Source of the DNA: JAYUKV01 sp043764135
GTDB lineage: Bacteria; Patescibacteriota; JACMRA01
DNA: 13,204 bases
Direction of reading: 5' to 3'
NCBI GenBank assembly: GCA_043764135.1
Contig: JAYUKV010000068.1
Span: 1-13,204 of the forward strand
Made by a program: the position numbers and the translations under genes. A model generated the notes under the pieces. The model was not told the origin of the DNA and did not search any database. It worked only from the letters and a program-made list of their open reading frames with translations. The first letter of the stretch is position 1. Each line of letters begins with the position of its first letter. This document shows positions 1-6,082 of this stretch, piece by piece.

Positions 1-299
1 ATTTAAGAACTCTTAATAGCACAAAAGAAAACATTCAAAAAAACTTAGATCATTGTTTGATAAATATGTACAGTTGAGCTATGAGTTAGCTATAAATAAC
101 ACTAAAAAATAAATTTAAGCTTATAATTTACTGTAACCATATCATTTTCAAATTTGCAAATATGTAAAATTTAAGAATACATAAATGAAATTTCAAGTTT
201 CATATTAACAAGAAATCTTAACAGAGCAGATTGCTAATCCCATGGAAAATTTTTTTGTTATTTCAGATTAATATATAAAACATTGTTACGATAAAACTC
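1..299. other. Upstream stretch without a supported gene
   Basis: I see no convincing gene here. On the plus strand, the frame starting at base 3 is open from the window edge to a TGA at 75-77, so it could be the last 24 codons of a gene that begins outside the window; it is too short to judge. The rest is very AT-rich with stops in all frames. No tRNA-like or strong hairpin signal was seen. Confidence 0.3.
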
Positions 300-354
300 T
301 TGACAACTTGAATATGATAGCTAATTACTTAACAAGTTCAGTTCTTTAACGGAG
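300..354 (+). promoter_or_regulatory. Promoter and ribosome binding site of the deacetylase gene
   Basis: TTGACA at 300-305 is a perfect -35 box. A 16-nt spacer leads to TAATTA at 322-327, a moderate -10 box, predicting a transcript start near 334. GGAG at 351-354 is a Shine-Dalgarno sequence 10 nt before the ATG at 365, so this gene has an ordinary leader, unlike several neighbours. Confidence 0.45.
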
Positions 355-364
355 ATTACTTCAA

Positions 365-1321
365 ATGCGTAAATCAGGAGTTTCGATTAGCTTTATTTCA
401 ATTAGTGTTTTGGCATTTATATTGAGCTTTTTTATTTTTGGAGGTTCGAATAAAGTTAGTAATTTGTTTACCAACGTTACAAACATTTCTAATGTTCAAC
501 CTACACCACCTCCAGCTTCTGAACCTACTCCTAAGCCTTATACTGGTCCTATTGTTTCTATTGATTTTGACGATGGATGGAAAAATGCATATGTTGAAGG
601 CTTACCAATTCTTGATAAGCACGGATTCAAGGCTACAAACGCTCTAATTTCTTCCACTATTACAGCAGAAGATAGCGGACCGTATATGGAGCCAAAAGAT
701 GTCAAAAATTGGCTTGCAAAAGGCAATATGATCGGTTCTCACTCAATTGATCATTCTGATCTTTCAACCATGAGCGAAGAATCGATGCTAAAGCAAGGTA
801 AAGATTCAAAAGCAAAACTTGAAGCTCAATTTAATACAAATATCGAGTATCTTGTATATCCATTTTGCGCATCTAGCGATACTTCTGAAAAAAAACTAAA
901 CCAGTTTTACACAGTTCAACGAGTCTGCGGTCTAAGTGAACCTACAACCAGACAAATTATCAACCCTAAAGAAGTTGATTCTAAAATTGTAGAAAAAGGC
1001 ACAACCACAAAAGAAATTCAAGAATGGCTAGATGAAGCCAAAAAGAACAACTCTTGGCTTATTTTAGTCTATCACAAGATGGAGAAAAATCCATCCGATT
1101 ATATGACAATTAGTCCAGAGGCCTTTGCACAACAAATGCAAATGCTTGCCGACTCTAAGATTAAAGTCTTACCTGCCCCCATTGCATACAAAGAGTTTAT
1201 GGCAGGCAAAGAAGAAGAATCAAGAATCTTAGCCCAAAAAAAACTTGAACAAGAAGCAGCCGAGTTAGACAAAATCAAAGATTCAACCGAACCAGAATCC
1301 ACTGAAACCACTACCAAATAA
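365..1321 (+). CDS. Membrane-anchored polysaccharide deacetylase (NodB/CE4 family)
   Basis: A 318-aa protein likely to remove acetyl groups from an extracellular or cell-wall polysaccharide using a metal ion. Residues 8-27 form a hydrophobic N-terminal anchor. A Pro/Thr-rich linker (about 45-60) joins it to the NodB domain. Visible family motifs are FDDG at 68-71 (catalytic/metal Asp), the histidine pair in SHSIDH (H126 and H130), LVYPF at 163-167 in place of the usual substrate-groove motif, and LVYH at 234-237. The C-terminal 40 residues are charged, rich in Glu, Lys and Thr, and probably disordered. The ATG is supported by GGAG 10 nt upstream, and a terminator follows, so it is probably a single-gene transcript. 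The family call is firm; the substrate (peptidoglycan, chitin-like or capsule) is unknown. Confidence 0.88.
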   Translation: MRKSGVSISFISISVLAFILSFFIFGGSNKVSNLFTNVTNISNVQPTPPPASEPTPKPYTGPIVSIDFDDGWKNAYVEGLPILDKHGFKATNALISSTITAEDSGPYMEPKDVKNWLAKGNMIGSHSIDHSDLSTMSEESMLKQGKDSKAKLEAQFNTNIEYLVYPFCASSDTSEKKLNQFYTVQRVCGLSEPTTRQIINPKEVDSKIVEKGTTTKEIQEWLDEAKKNNSWLILVYHKMEKNPSDYMTISPEAFAQQMQMLADSKIKVLPAPIAYKEFMAGKEEESRILAQKKLEQEAAELDKIKDSTEPESTETTTK

Positions 1322-1348
1322 CAGATTTACAATTTATTCCACCCAAAT

Positions 1349-1384
1349 AATCACATAGTTTACCTTGTGATTTTATTTTTTATT
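1349..1384 (+). terminator. Intrinsic terminator after the deacetylase gene
   Basis: AATCACA (1349-1355) pairs with TGTGATT (1366-1372) around a 10-nt loop and is followed by a T-rich run to 1384. It lies 28 nt after the stop codon of the deacetylase gene. Confidence 0.6.
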
Positions 1385-1393
1385 TATAGCCAA

Positions 1394-1457
1394 TTTCCCT
1401 TGAAGATATAGTCTTCGTCAGCTAAGCTGACAGAGGTTGTGAATTCTGCTAATTTTG
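1394..1457 (+). repeat. Hairpin-bearing repeat element, copy L
   Basis: This 64-nt element reads TTTCCC, then two adjacent stem-loops, then a less structured tail ending in TTTTG. The stem-loops are GAAGA/TCTTC at 1402-1416 and GTCAGCT-A-AGCTGAC at 1417-1431. A reverse-oriented relative lies at 1509-1567. Shared blocks are TTTCCCnTGAAGAT at the outer end and TGACAGnGGTnGTGA followed by CTGCTA at the inner end. Between them the second stem-loop keeps its pairing although its bases differ. It is non-coding and resembles the inverted pairs of REP/BIME repeats or the ends of a miniature transposon. Confidence 0.6.
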
Positions 1458-1508
1458 AAGGCAACATTTCATCAATTTATAATTATTAGAATACAATCAA
1501 CCAATACA

Positions 1509-1567
1509 CAAATAGCAGCAATCACGACCCCTGTCACAAGTGACATCCCCTGAATCTTCAGGGGAAA
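1509..1567 (-). repeat. Hairpin-bearing repeat element, inverted copy R
   Basis: Inverted relative of the element at 1394-1457. On the plus strand it holds two near-touching perfect stem-loops, TGTCAC-AA-GTGACA at 1532-1545 and CCCCTGAA-TC-TTCAGGGG at 1547-1564. Its reverse complement lines up with copy L over about 59 nt, with a few mismatches and short length differences. The two copies could also pair with each other over 1394-1567 as one long imperfect hairpin with an approximately 50-nt AT-rich centre. Confidence 0.6.
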
Positions 1568-1693
1568 CATGATGGAGTACTATAAGATTAAATAAACTTC
1601 ACAATTATCTTTATCTTTATTTATTAATTTTGAAATTTACATACAATATGTGTTATAAAATACACTTTAAAACAATACAACCAATTCCCTTTC
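1568..1693. other. AT-rich spacer between two repeat families
   Basis: No gene, tRNA or clear promoter seen. The sequence is AT-rich and has short ORFs only. Confidence 0.4.
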
Positions 1694-1940
1694 TTTTTGC
1701 TTCTTTCCTTCTGCAACGACCGTCCTGCTATAATAATTAATCAGGTTAATTTTTTCAAAATTGAGAACTGTCTGAGCACAGCAAGTTTTCGAAATTTAAA
1801 AATTAACCGTCATTTACAATTAGGGAGTGAAAGAAAAAAAGAAGTACTTTTGGTTATCTTTTGGTATCAAAAGTAACAAGAGATAGATATTAATTATTAT
1901 CAAAGGATTGGCTTTAATTAAATAAAAGATTAAGCTATTA
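1694..1940 (+). repeat. 247-bp direct repeat, copy A
   Basis: Non-coding direct repeat whose second copy starts exactly 301 nt downstream with no length change that I can see. Conserved parts are the left end (TTTTTGCTTCTTTCC onward to CCTGCT), inverted arms GGTTAATTTTT (1744-1754) and AAAAATTAACC (1798-1808) enclosing ACTGTCTGAGC, and a right part with the stem-loop TACTTTTG/CAAAAGTA (1845-1875). The last 90-odd nt are identical between copies. From memory, the ACTGTCTGAGC core resembles dispersed repeats in Bacteroidota genomes; this is unverified. Confidence 0.75.
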
Positions 1941-1994
1941 TTCATTTTTTTTATTCTCCACCTACTTTTTATTCTACAATTTAACCGCCACTTT

Positions 1995-2241
1995 TTTTTG
2001 CTTCTTTCCTTCTGCAACGACCGTCCTGCTAAAATAATAAGACAGGTTAATTTTTACATAATTTCGAACTGTCTGAGCAAAGCGAGATTTCGAAATTTAA
2101 AAATTAACCGTCATATTGTAATAGGAAGTGAAAGAAAAAAAGATGTACTTTTGGTTATCTTTTGGTATCAAAAGTAACAAGAGATAGATATTAATTATTA
2201 TCAAAGGATTGGCTTTAATTAAATAAAAGATTAAGCTATTA
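1995..2241 (+). repeat. 247-bp direct repeat, copy B
   Basis: Second copy of the repeat at 1694-1940. The inverted arms are kept at 2045-2055 and 2099-2109. Inside them the pairing is better than in copy A, because AATTTCGA matches TCGAAATT around the ACTGTCTGAGC core. The TACTTTTG/CAAAAGTA stem-loop is at 2146-2176. The 54 nt between copies are unrelated AT-rich sequence. No transposase gene is present, so this is a MITE-like or regulatory/RNA repeat rather than a complete insertion sequence. Confidence 0.75.
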
Positions 2242-2310
2242 GTCAATTTTATAGTTTTAATTACATTTAGCAATTAAAATAAAAAGTTTAATAGTTTATA
2301 AAAACAACTT

Positions 2311-2339
2311 TTGACAAATCCGTAATTACAAATTATCCC
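2311..2339 (+). promoter_or_regulatory. Promoter of the 258-aa gene, likely leaderless
   Basis: A perfect -35 box TTGACA (2311-2316) is followed by a 17-nt spacer and a weak -10 box TATCCC (2334-2339). The predicted transcript start falls at about 2346, one base before the ATG at 2347. No Shine-Dalgarno sequence precedes this ATG, in keeping with a leaderless message. The -10 box matches only three of six consensus bases. Confidence 0.4.
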
Positions 2340-2346
2340 ACTATAT

Positions 2347-3123
2347 ATGTTACAATTGGTCCCCACTAAGATTAACTCGACAAAAATCCACCTTGAAAAT
2401 ACCGATAAAAGCTTAAGATACAATAGCTACATTACCATAAAAAAAGCCAAAAAAATATACTACGCTAAAATACAATCAATTAACGATCAAGAGATTGTCA
2501 TAAACAATCCTGGTGTAGATAATATTGTTGATTGGAAGTTTTTTCCTGTAGAAAGTTACAGTAATATAATATACAATCCACTTATACTCGGTCATCAATT
2601 AAATCAGTTTGGACAAGTTATAAACAATGAGCAGATTTTTTCACTTAAAAAACCAAGCCCTCGAAAAAAATCAATAAAAACACAATTTTTTCTCAATCAC
2701 AACGAATCATTGGAGAGAGATTTTGTATTTCTTGGTGCTGATTTGAATAACAATCTCAAACCAATAATAGAACTACAAGTCAATAATATACAAAACTATA
2801 CTTTCTTAAACCTTACTAAAGTTAGTAACAATTCAGGTATCAGAACTCTTAAACTTTTAGAAAAATTTAATTTGCACAACAAAAATATTTTCTTAGAGAT
2901 AGAAGACTCTTCAGATATTTATACTGTACATGAATATATTAGTTTTATAAAGGAAGGTTTGAACTCTAACACCTGTATTATAATTAACTCAAGCGAATGG
3001 TCAGATCAACAATTATTCGAGTTAGTGTGGGCCATTGGTAAGAATCCTAAAATAATTATTTTTTCCGAAGGAGAGCAAGATAGACCTATAAAAAAATACT
3101 GTAGCGTCCTGATTAAAGACTAA
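2347..3123 (+). CDS. Hypothetical 258-aa protein, beta-rich N-terminus
   Basis: I do not recognise this protein. Residues 1-60 are beta-strand-like (YNSYITIKKAKKIYYAKIQS), followed by a middle section with PLILGHQLNQFGQVINN. The C-terminal half alternates hydrophobic strands and helices (FVFLGAD, IFLEIED, TCIIINSSEW, KIIIFSE) in a Rossmann-like rhythm. The order, a small barrel and then an alpha/beta domain, faintly recalls HerA or rotary-ATPase relatives, but no Walker A motif (GxxxxGK[ST]) is present, so any such ancestry would be catalytically dead. This is speculation. No signal peptide or membrane segment is seen. It is transcribed alone from its own promoter and shares a two-way terminator with the convergent clpP operon. 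Asn, Ile and Lys are abundant, as elsewhere in the window. Confidence 0.7.
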   Translation: MLQLVPTKINSTKIHLENTDKSLRYNSYITIKKAKKIYYAKIQSINDQEIVINNPGVDNIVDWKFFPVESYSNIIYNPLILGHQLNQFGQVINNEQIFSLKKPSPRKKSIKTQFFLNHNESLERDFVFLGADLNNNLKPIIELQVNNIQNYTFLNLTKVSNNSGIRTLKLLEKFNLHNKNIFLEIEDSSDIYTVHEYISFIKEGLNSNTCIIINSSEWSDQQLFELVWAIGKNPKIIIFSEGEQDRPIKKYCSVLIKD

Positions 3124-3147
3124 AAAAAATCCCGTAAGGGCTTTTTT
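3124..3147. terminator. Two-way terminator between convergent genes
   Basis: A run of A, then CCC-GTAA-GGG, then a run of T (3142-3147) forms a short stem with T-tracts for both strands. It directly follows the stop codon of the 258-aa gene and lies just downstream of the minus-strand membrane gene, so it can end both transcripts. Confidence 0.65.
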
Positions 3148-3156
3148 ATTTAACTT

Positions 3157-3540
3157 TTATTGTATTTGATTTCCGAATGTCAGATATACATATCCTATGC
3201 TAGCAGTAAATACAATTAGTATTGCAACTAAGAAACAAGCTAGTGTTTGAGCTAATTTTAAATTGAGAATATTACCTTTTTGCAAAGAATAAAATGAATA
3301 AATATGTGCGAATAATAAACCAAAGAAATAAAATCCAAAATAACTAATCATTGTATAATACGGATATTCTTCATTTAAGTTAAGCGTTTGAATAATATCT
3401 TTTGCACATACCCCACTGTCTGGGCATATAATTTTATTAGATTGTTGAGCAATAATTAAAATTGCAAAACAAATAACATTAATTAGCAATATAAAAGACC
3501 ATGGTTTTTGCAAAAAAGTAAGTAAATATTTCTTTACCAT
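3157..3540 (-). CDS. Small three-helix membrane protein, weakly VKOR-like
   Basis: A 127-aa protein with three hydrophobic helices, about residues 14-31, 65-85 and 96-121, and a loop after the first helix carrying two cysteines (C39 and C45 in CPDSGVC). Loop cysteine pairs after the first helix, followed by a segment such as SYFGFYFFG, are seen in vitamin K epoxide reductase (VKOR) homologues, which drive disulfide formation. However, the CXXC active site and fourth helix of VKOR are absent, and a terminator follows the stop at once. It is therefore either a reduced relative or unrelated. The start chosen is ATG 3540, one base after the clpP stop; an ATG at 3561 would overlap clpP by 20 nt. 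It is co-transcribed with clpP and probably translationally coupled to it. Confidence 0.7.
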   Translation of the reverse strand: MVKKYLLTFLQKPWSFILLINVICFAILIIAQQSNKIICPDSGVCAKDIIQTLNLNEEYPYYTMISYFGFYFFGLLFAHIYSFYSLQKGNILNLKLAQTLACFLVAILIVFTASIGYVYLTFGNQIQ

Positions 3541-3541
3541 A

Positions 3542-4123
3542 TTATTTAAGAATTTTATCAACTACACCATACTCTAGAGCTTCATTAGCGTCTAACCAGT
3601 AATCTCTTTCCATATCAGAAGATACTTTTTCTGGTTTTTGTCCTGTTGCATCAGACATAAACTTGGTTAGAATTTCTTTAGTTTTAAGAATTTCTTTTAC
3701 TGTTATTTCCATATCAGTAGCTTGACCTTGCGCTCCTCCAAGAGGCTGGTGGATCATTACTTTGGCATGTGGGAGTATGTATCTATGTCCTTTAGCACCA
3801 TTAGCAAGTGTAAGCGAAGCAGCAGATGCAGCCATTCCAACACAAATTGTATGAACTTCTGATTTTATAATATTCATTGTATCTATAATAGACCACATTG
3901 AAGTTATTACTCCACCTGGCGAGTTAATATACATTTTAATAGGTTTGGAATTATCAAGCGCATCTAAGTATAATAATTGAGCAACAATTATTGATGACAT
4001 TGTATCATTGAAATCCTCTGATAACATTATAATTCTATCGTCTAATAATCTAGAGAATAGATCCATTGCTCTCTCCCCTTCATATGATCTCTTAATGACC
4101 ATTGGCACGTATGACATATACAT
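3542..4123 (-). CDS. clpP: ATP-dependent Clp protease proteolytic subunit ClpP
   Basis: A 193-aa serine peptidase of family S14. It forms a tetradecameric chamber and degrades proteins fed to it by an AAA+ unfoldase (ClpX, ClpA or ClpC), in the cytoplasm. The catalytic triad is readable: S100 in GMAAS, H125 in MIHQP and D174 in ERDYWLD. The IN-SPGG segment (66-71) and the HQPLGGAQGQ loop are typical. The N-terminus SYVPMVIKRSYEGERAMD matches usual ClpP starts, so there is no long propeptide. The start is either ATG 4123 (preceded at 10 nt by AAGAAGG) or ATG 4117. After the active serine the sequence AASLTLANGAKGHRY is slightly unusual, but all key residues are kept. It leads a two-gene operon with the small membrane protein. 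Confidence 0.97.
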   Translation of the reverse strand: MYMSYVPMVIKRSYEGERAMDLFSRLLDDRIIMLSEDFNDTMSSIIVAQLLYLDALDNSKPIKMYINSPGGVITSMWSIIDTMNIIKSEVHTICVGMAASAASLTLANGAKGHRYILPHAKVMIHQPLGGAQGQATDMEITVKEILKTKEILTKFMSDATGQKPEKVSSDMERDYWLDANEALEYGVVDKILK

Positions 4124-4154
4124 ATAATTTGAGCCTTCTTTTACAAATTGTCAA
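4124..4154 (-). promoter_or_regulatory. Candidate clpP promoter
   Basis: On the minus strand TTGACA (4149-4154) is a perfect -35 box. No good -10 box sits at 17 nt; the best candidate is AATTAT (4124-4129) with a 19-nt spacer, which would place the transcript start near the second ATG (4117). AAGAAGG, 10 nt before ATG 4123, could instead serve as a Shine-Dalgarno sequence for a longer transcript. The two readings conflict. Confidence 0.3.
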
Positions 4155-4191
4155 AAAACAAAATTTTTAACAATTGGTAATTGACGTTGAC

Positions 4192-4219
4192 TTGATAAAC
4201 AACTCTAACTCTTTATAAT
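4192..4219 (+). promoter_or_regulatory. Upstream promoter P1 of the TIGR03792-like gene
   Basis: TTGATA (4192-4197), a 16-nt spacer and a perfect TATAAT (4214-4219). The start would be near 4226, giving an approximately 84-nt leader to the gene at 4310. No ORF of useful length lies between P1 and P2. Confidence 0.5.
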
Positions 4220-4270
4220 TCTATGAGAGGATTTTAAAACTTTTCTAAATTTCACGTTTATAAAAAGCTT

Positions 4271-4299
4271 TTGACAGCACTACGACTACAAGCTATAAT
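4271..4299 (+). promoter_or_regulatory. Consensus promoter P2 giving a leaderless message
   Basis: TTGACA (4271-4276), exactly 17 nt, then TATAAT (4294-4299): both hexamers are perfect. The expected transcript start is near 4306, four bases before ATG 4310. A TTG within the -35 box could be read as a start codon, but the promoter and the protein family both argue for the ATG at 4310. Confidence 0.8.
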
Positions 4300-4309
4300 G
4301 ATTGCCTAT

Positions 4310-4624
4310 ATGTATATAGAACAACTTATTTATAATATCCCTCCAATCTTACAATCAAAATTCTTAGAACTAGATGAAGCAATCTGGACAGCTTACTTAT
4401 CGAAGTTTGAATTTTATGTAAGCAAAGAGATTTGGCTTGACCCAACTAACTTAGATTATGTTTCAATTGTAATCCATTGGAGGTCCCTAAATGAGTGGAA
4501 GTCTATTCCTAGTGATGATTTGAATAGACTGAGTCAACAATTCGACAAATTAAGCCTTGAGCAATGCGGGCAAACTTTTGTTATAAAAGATTCGAATACT
4601 TTTAAGACAAATAAAACAACATAA
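4310..4624 (+). CDS. TIGR03792-like small protein (family known from cyanobacteria)
   Basis: A 104-aa protein that resembles the uncharacterised TIGR03792 family, as I remember it. Matching parts are the start MYIEQLIYNIPP, the segment LDEAIWTAYLSKF, the core KEIWLDP with VSIVIHW, and the EWKSIP motif followed by a helix. The family looks like a short alpha/beta-barrel (ABM-like) protein and has no established function that I know. Start choice: the reading frame is open back to a TTG at 4271, but that TTG lies inside a perfect -35 box. ATG 4310 agrees with both the promoter and the family's usual N-terminus. The C-terminal tail is Thr/Asn/Lys-rich. Family members were described mainly in cyanobacteria, so its presence in this setting is odd if the host is not cyanobacterial. 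The gene at 4702 follows in the same direction but has its own candidate promoter. Confidence 0.72.
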   Translation: MYIEQLIYNIPPILQSKFLELDEAIWTAYLSKFEFYVSKEIWLDPTNLDYVSIVIHWRSLNEWKSIPSDDLNRLSQQFDKLSLEQCGQTFVIKDSNTFKTNKTT

Positions 4625-4669
4625 TAATTAAATTAATTATTTGACTATAAGCGAATTATGTGATTTATT
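4623..4669 (+). promoter_or_regulatory. Candidate promoter and AT palindrome before the 100-aa gene
   Basis: A 19-nt palindrome AATAATTAA-A-TTAATTATT (4623-4641) overlaps the stop codon of the preceding gene and touches a -35 box TTGACT (4641-4646). A 17-nt spacer leads to a fair -10 box TTTATT (4664-4669). The transcript start would be near 4676 and the leader about 26 nt. The palindrome could be an operator or only chance in AT-rich DNA. Confidence 0.4.
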
Positions 4670-4701
4670 TAAGTTAAACCTTAAAATAAGTTGAGTTTCT
4701 T

Positions 4702-5004
4702 ATGACCGTTCTGAATAAGACTGATTTCTCATCCATGACAGAACAACAGCTTGCAGTTGTAATTTATGCAAGTGCTCACACAGTAGCCTATTGCGGATTA
4801 CTAATTTTAAATGTCGGAACAAATCAAAATGTTCGTGACATGCTTCTTAAGTATACAAGAGAAAAAATCGCTGCAGAACAAGCATTCGTTGATATTGCAG
4901 ATGGTTTTCTAACCAAGATTCATGCAATTGAAGCAAAAGCTCAAGCTGCAGCTTTATCGAAAATCCAAGAAGAATATCCGCACGTCGATTTTGCACGAAT
5001 TTAA
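4702..5004 (+). CDS. Hypothetical 100-aa helical protein
   Basis: I do not recognise this protein. It looks all-helical. Residues 15-40 are moderately hydrophobic (QLAVVIYASAHTVAYCGLLI) but contain His, Thr and Cys, so this is more likely a buried helix than a membrane span. The second half (50-95) is an amphipathic helix rich in Ala, Lys and Glu that could form a coiled coil. Ala content is clearly higher than in neighbouring proteins, which hints at a different origin or composition constraint. There is no signal peptide. A strong terminator follows 27 nt after the stop. The ATG has only a weak GAG nearby. Confidence 0.75.
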   Translation: MTVLNKTDFSSMTEQQLAVVIYASAHTVAYCGLLILNVGTNQNVRDMLLKYTREKIAAEQAFVDIADGFLTKIHAIEAKAQAAALSKIQEEYPHVDFARI

Positions 5005-5031
5005 AGATTACTAGTAATTTTTAAAACTAAC

Positions 5032-5069
5032 AACCCTTTGTACATTTGTGCAAAGGGTTTATTTTTTTT
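5032..5069 (+). terminator. Strong intrinsic terminator
   Basis: AACCCTTTG (5032-5040) pairs with CAAAGGGTT (5051-5059), a 9-bp stem with a 10-nt loop, followed by a T-rich run. It ends the transcript of the 100-aa gene. Confidence 0.85.
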
Positions 5070-5119
5070 ATATTTTTTAATATAGAGTAAAAGTACAAAT
5101 TAAAACAAAAAAACTCTTT

Positions 5120-5240
5120 AGACCTCTTTCCTAATTAACAATAAGCACGATAAAATCACAATAAATCTCAATTGCAATGCGGCAATTGTTAGATTTATAG
5201 ATTGATTTATCGTAGCGTTTGTAAATTAGGAAAGAGGTCT
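5120..5240. repeat. 121-nt long imperfect hairpin between convergent genes
   Basis: The outer arms AGACCTCTTTCCTAATT (5120-5136) and AATTAGGAAAGAGGTCT (5224-5240) are perfect 17-bp complements. Pairing continues inward: ACGATAAAATC (5147-5157) with GATTTATCGT (5204-5213), AAATCT (5163-5168) with AGATTT (5191-5196), and CAATTGC (5169-5175) with GCAATTG (5182-5188) around a 6-nt loop. T-rich sequence follows on both strands, so it can act as a two-way terminator. Its length is far beyond terminator needs, which suggests a MITE or a structured RNA. Confidence 0.85.
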
Positions 5241-5256
5241 TTTATTTATATAAACC

Positions 5257-6081
5257 TTAACCTATCAAATCTTTTTTTGAAATTTGGTTATAAATTGTAC
5301 TTAATTGGTGAGCTTGGAATGGAACAAGTGCAAATGGGATTAGAATTAATAGCCAGTTAAGATAGGAACTATTCCCTGGATTTATTACGTTATTTACAAG
5401 TGTAATAATAATCCAAGATGCGATTAAATCTATAACTAATAAGATAAGAAAAACCAAAAACCCATCTACATAATCAAGTGACTTAGAGTCCTCTATATTT
5501 TCTTTCACTGCTTCAAGAGGTGATAAATTCTTTGATAATGAATAGTATGGAGCTAATCCGACTTTATACCAGATATAACTAATTAGCGGTAGATTAAGTA
5601 AAAATATAGTTATAGCTGCATAAAAATATGTGTTTACACTGTTTAAGGCTAATCTAAAATCATTAAAAGTAAAATTGATTTTATTGTAAGGTAAAATCAC
5701 ATTATAGAAGGCAAATGAGAAGACCAAGATTGCAAGTATCGCAGGAAGCGCTGAAATCAAAACAATAAAACCAGAAACTAAGGAAGTAAGAACAAAATTA
5801 GCAAAATCAATTACACTTGTTTTGAGATTAACTAGATTAACTGTTTTCAAATATCCTTTTACTGTAATTAATACAAGATAATAATACGCACCTAATAGTA
5901 TAAGCAACAAGGGTACAGTTGAAACAAAGTACGCTAGATTCGAAGTTTTTGTTAAATTAGTTACATGAGCAATTGCTATTGGTATTATTACTAACAATGT
6001 TGAGAGAAAAATTGTTAAAGGATTTTTTGTAAGTGATTTTGTTGATTCTGAAAAGATTTTTCGGTAGTTTAGATTTGACAT
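5257..6081 (-). CDS. Polytopic membrane protein of unknown function
   Basis: A 274-aa protein with about six membrane helices (near residues 22-42, 50-73, 93-125, 151-172, 206-230 and 238-258). It has short loops and a basic N-terminus. The segment WYKVGLAPYYSLSKNLSPLE followed by AVKEN recalls the repeated membrane domain of glycerophosphodiester phosphodiesterase-type and YciC/DUF975-type proteins, where an LSPLEA motif sits in a cytoplasmic loop. That resemblance is from memory and gives no activity. No catalytic motif is visible. Its predicted transcript start is one base before the ATG, so the message is probably leaderless. It is divergent from the SRPBCC-like gene with interleaved promoters. 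The long hairpin at 5120-5240 lies just downstream and may end its transcript. Confidence 0.82.
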   Translation of the reverse strand: MSNLNYRKIFSESTKSLTKNPLTIFLSTLLVIIPIAIAHVTNLTKTSNLAYFVSTVPLLLILLGAYYYLVLITVKGYLKTVNLVNLKTSVIDFANFVLTSLVSGFIVLISALPAILAILVFSFAFYNVILPYNKINFTFNDFRLALNSVNTYFYAAITIFLLNLPLISYIWYKVGLAPYYSLSKNLSPLEAVKENIEDSKSLDYVDGFLVFLILLVIDLIASWIIITLVNNVINPGNSSYLNWLLILIPFALVPFQAHQLSTIYNQISKKDLIG

Positions 6082-6082
6082 A

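Noticed and set aside
438..726. Short ORFs on both strands within the deacetylase gene (also at 1099-1317)
   Set aside because: They lie inside a gene with clear NodB motifs; they have no independent signals.
1509..1575. Hammerhead-type ribozyme at the tandem hairpins
   Set aside because: A GAAA follows one stem, but the required CUGANGA core and cleavage-site arrangement are not present on either strand.
1820..2017. 65-aa minus-strand ORF
   Set aside because: It straddles the end of repeat copy A and the start of copy B, has low-complexity composition and no Shine-Dalgarno or promoter support.
1694..2241. CRISPR array
   Set aside because: Only two long repeats, each with internal structure and separated by one 54-nt spacer; no short regular repeats and no cas genes.
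4271..4309. TTG at 4271 as the start of the TIGR03792-like gene
   Set aside because: The TTG is part of a perfect -35 box, and the family N-terminus aligns with ATG 4310.
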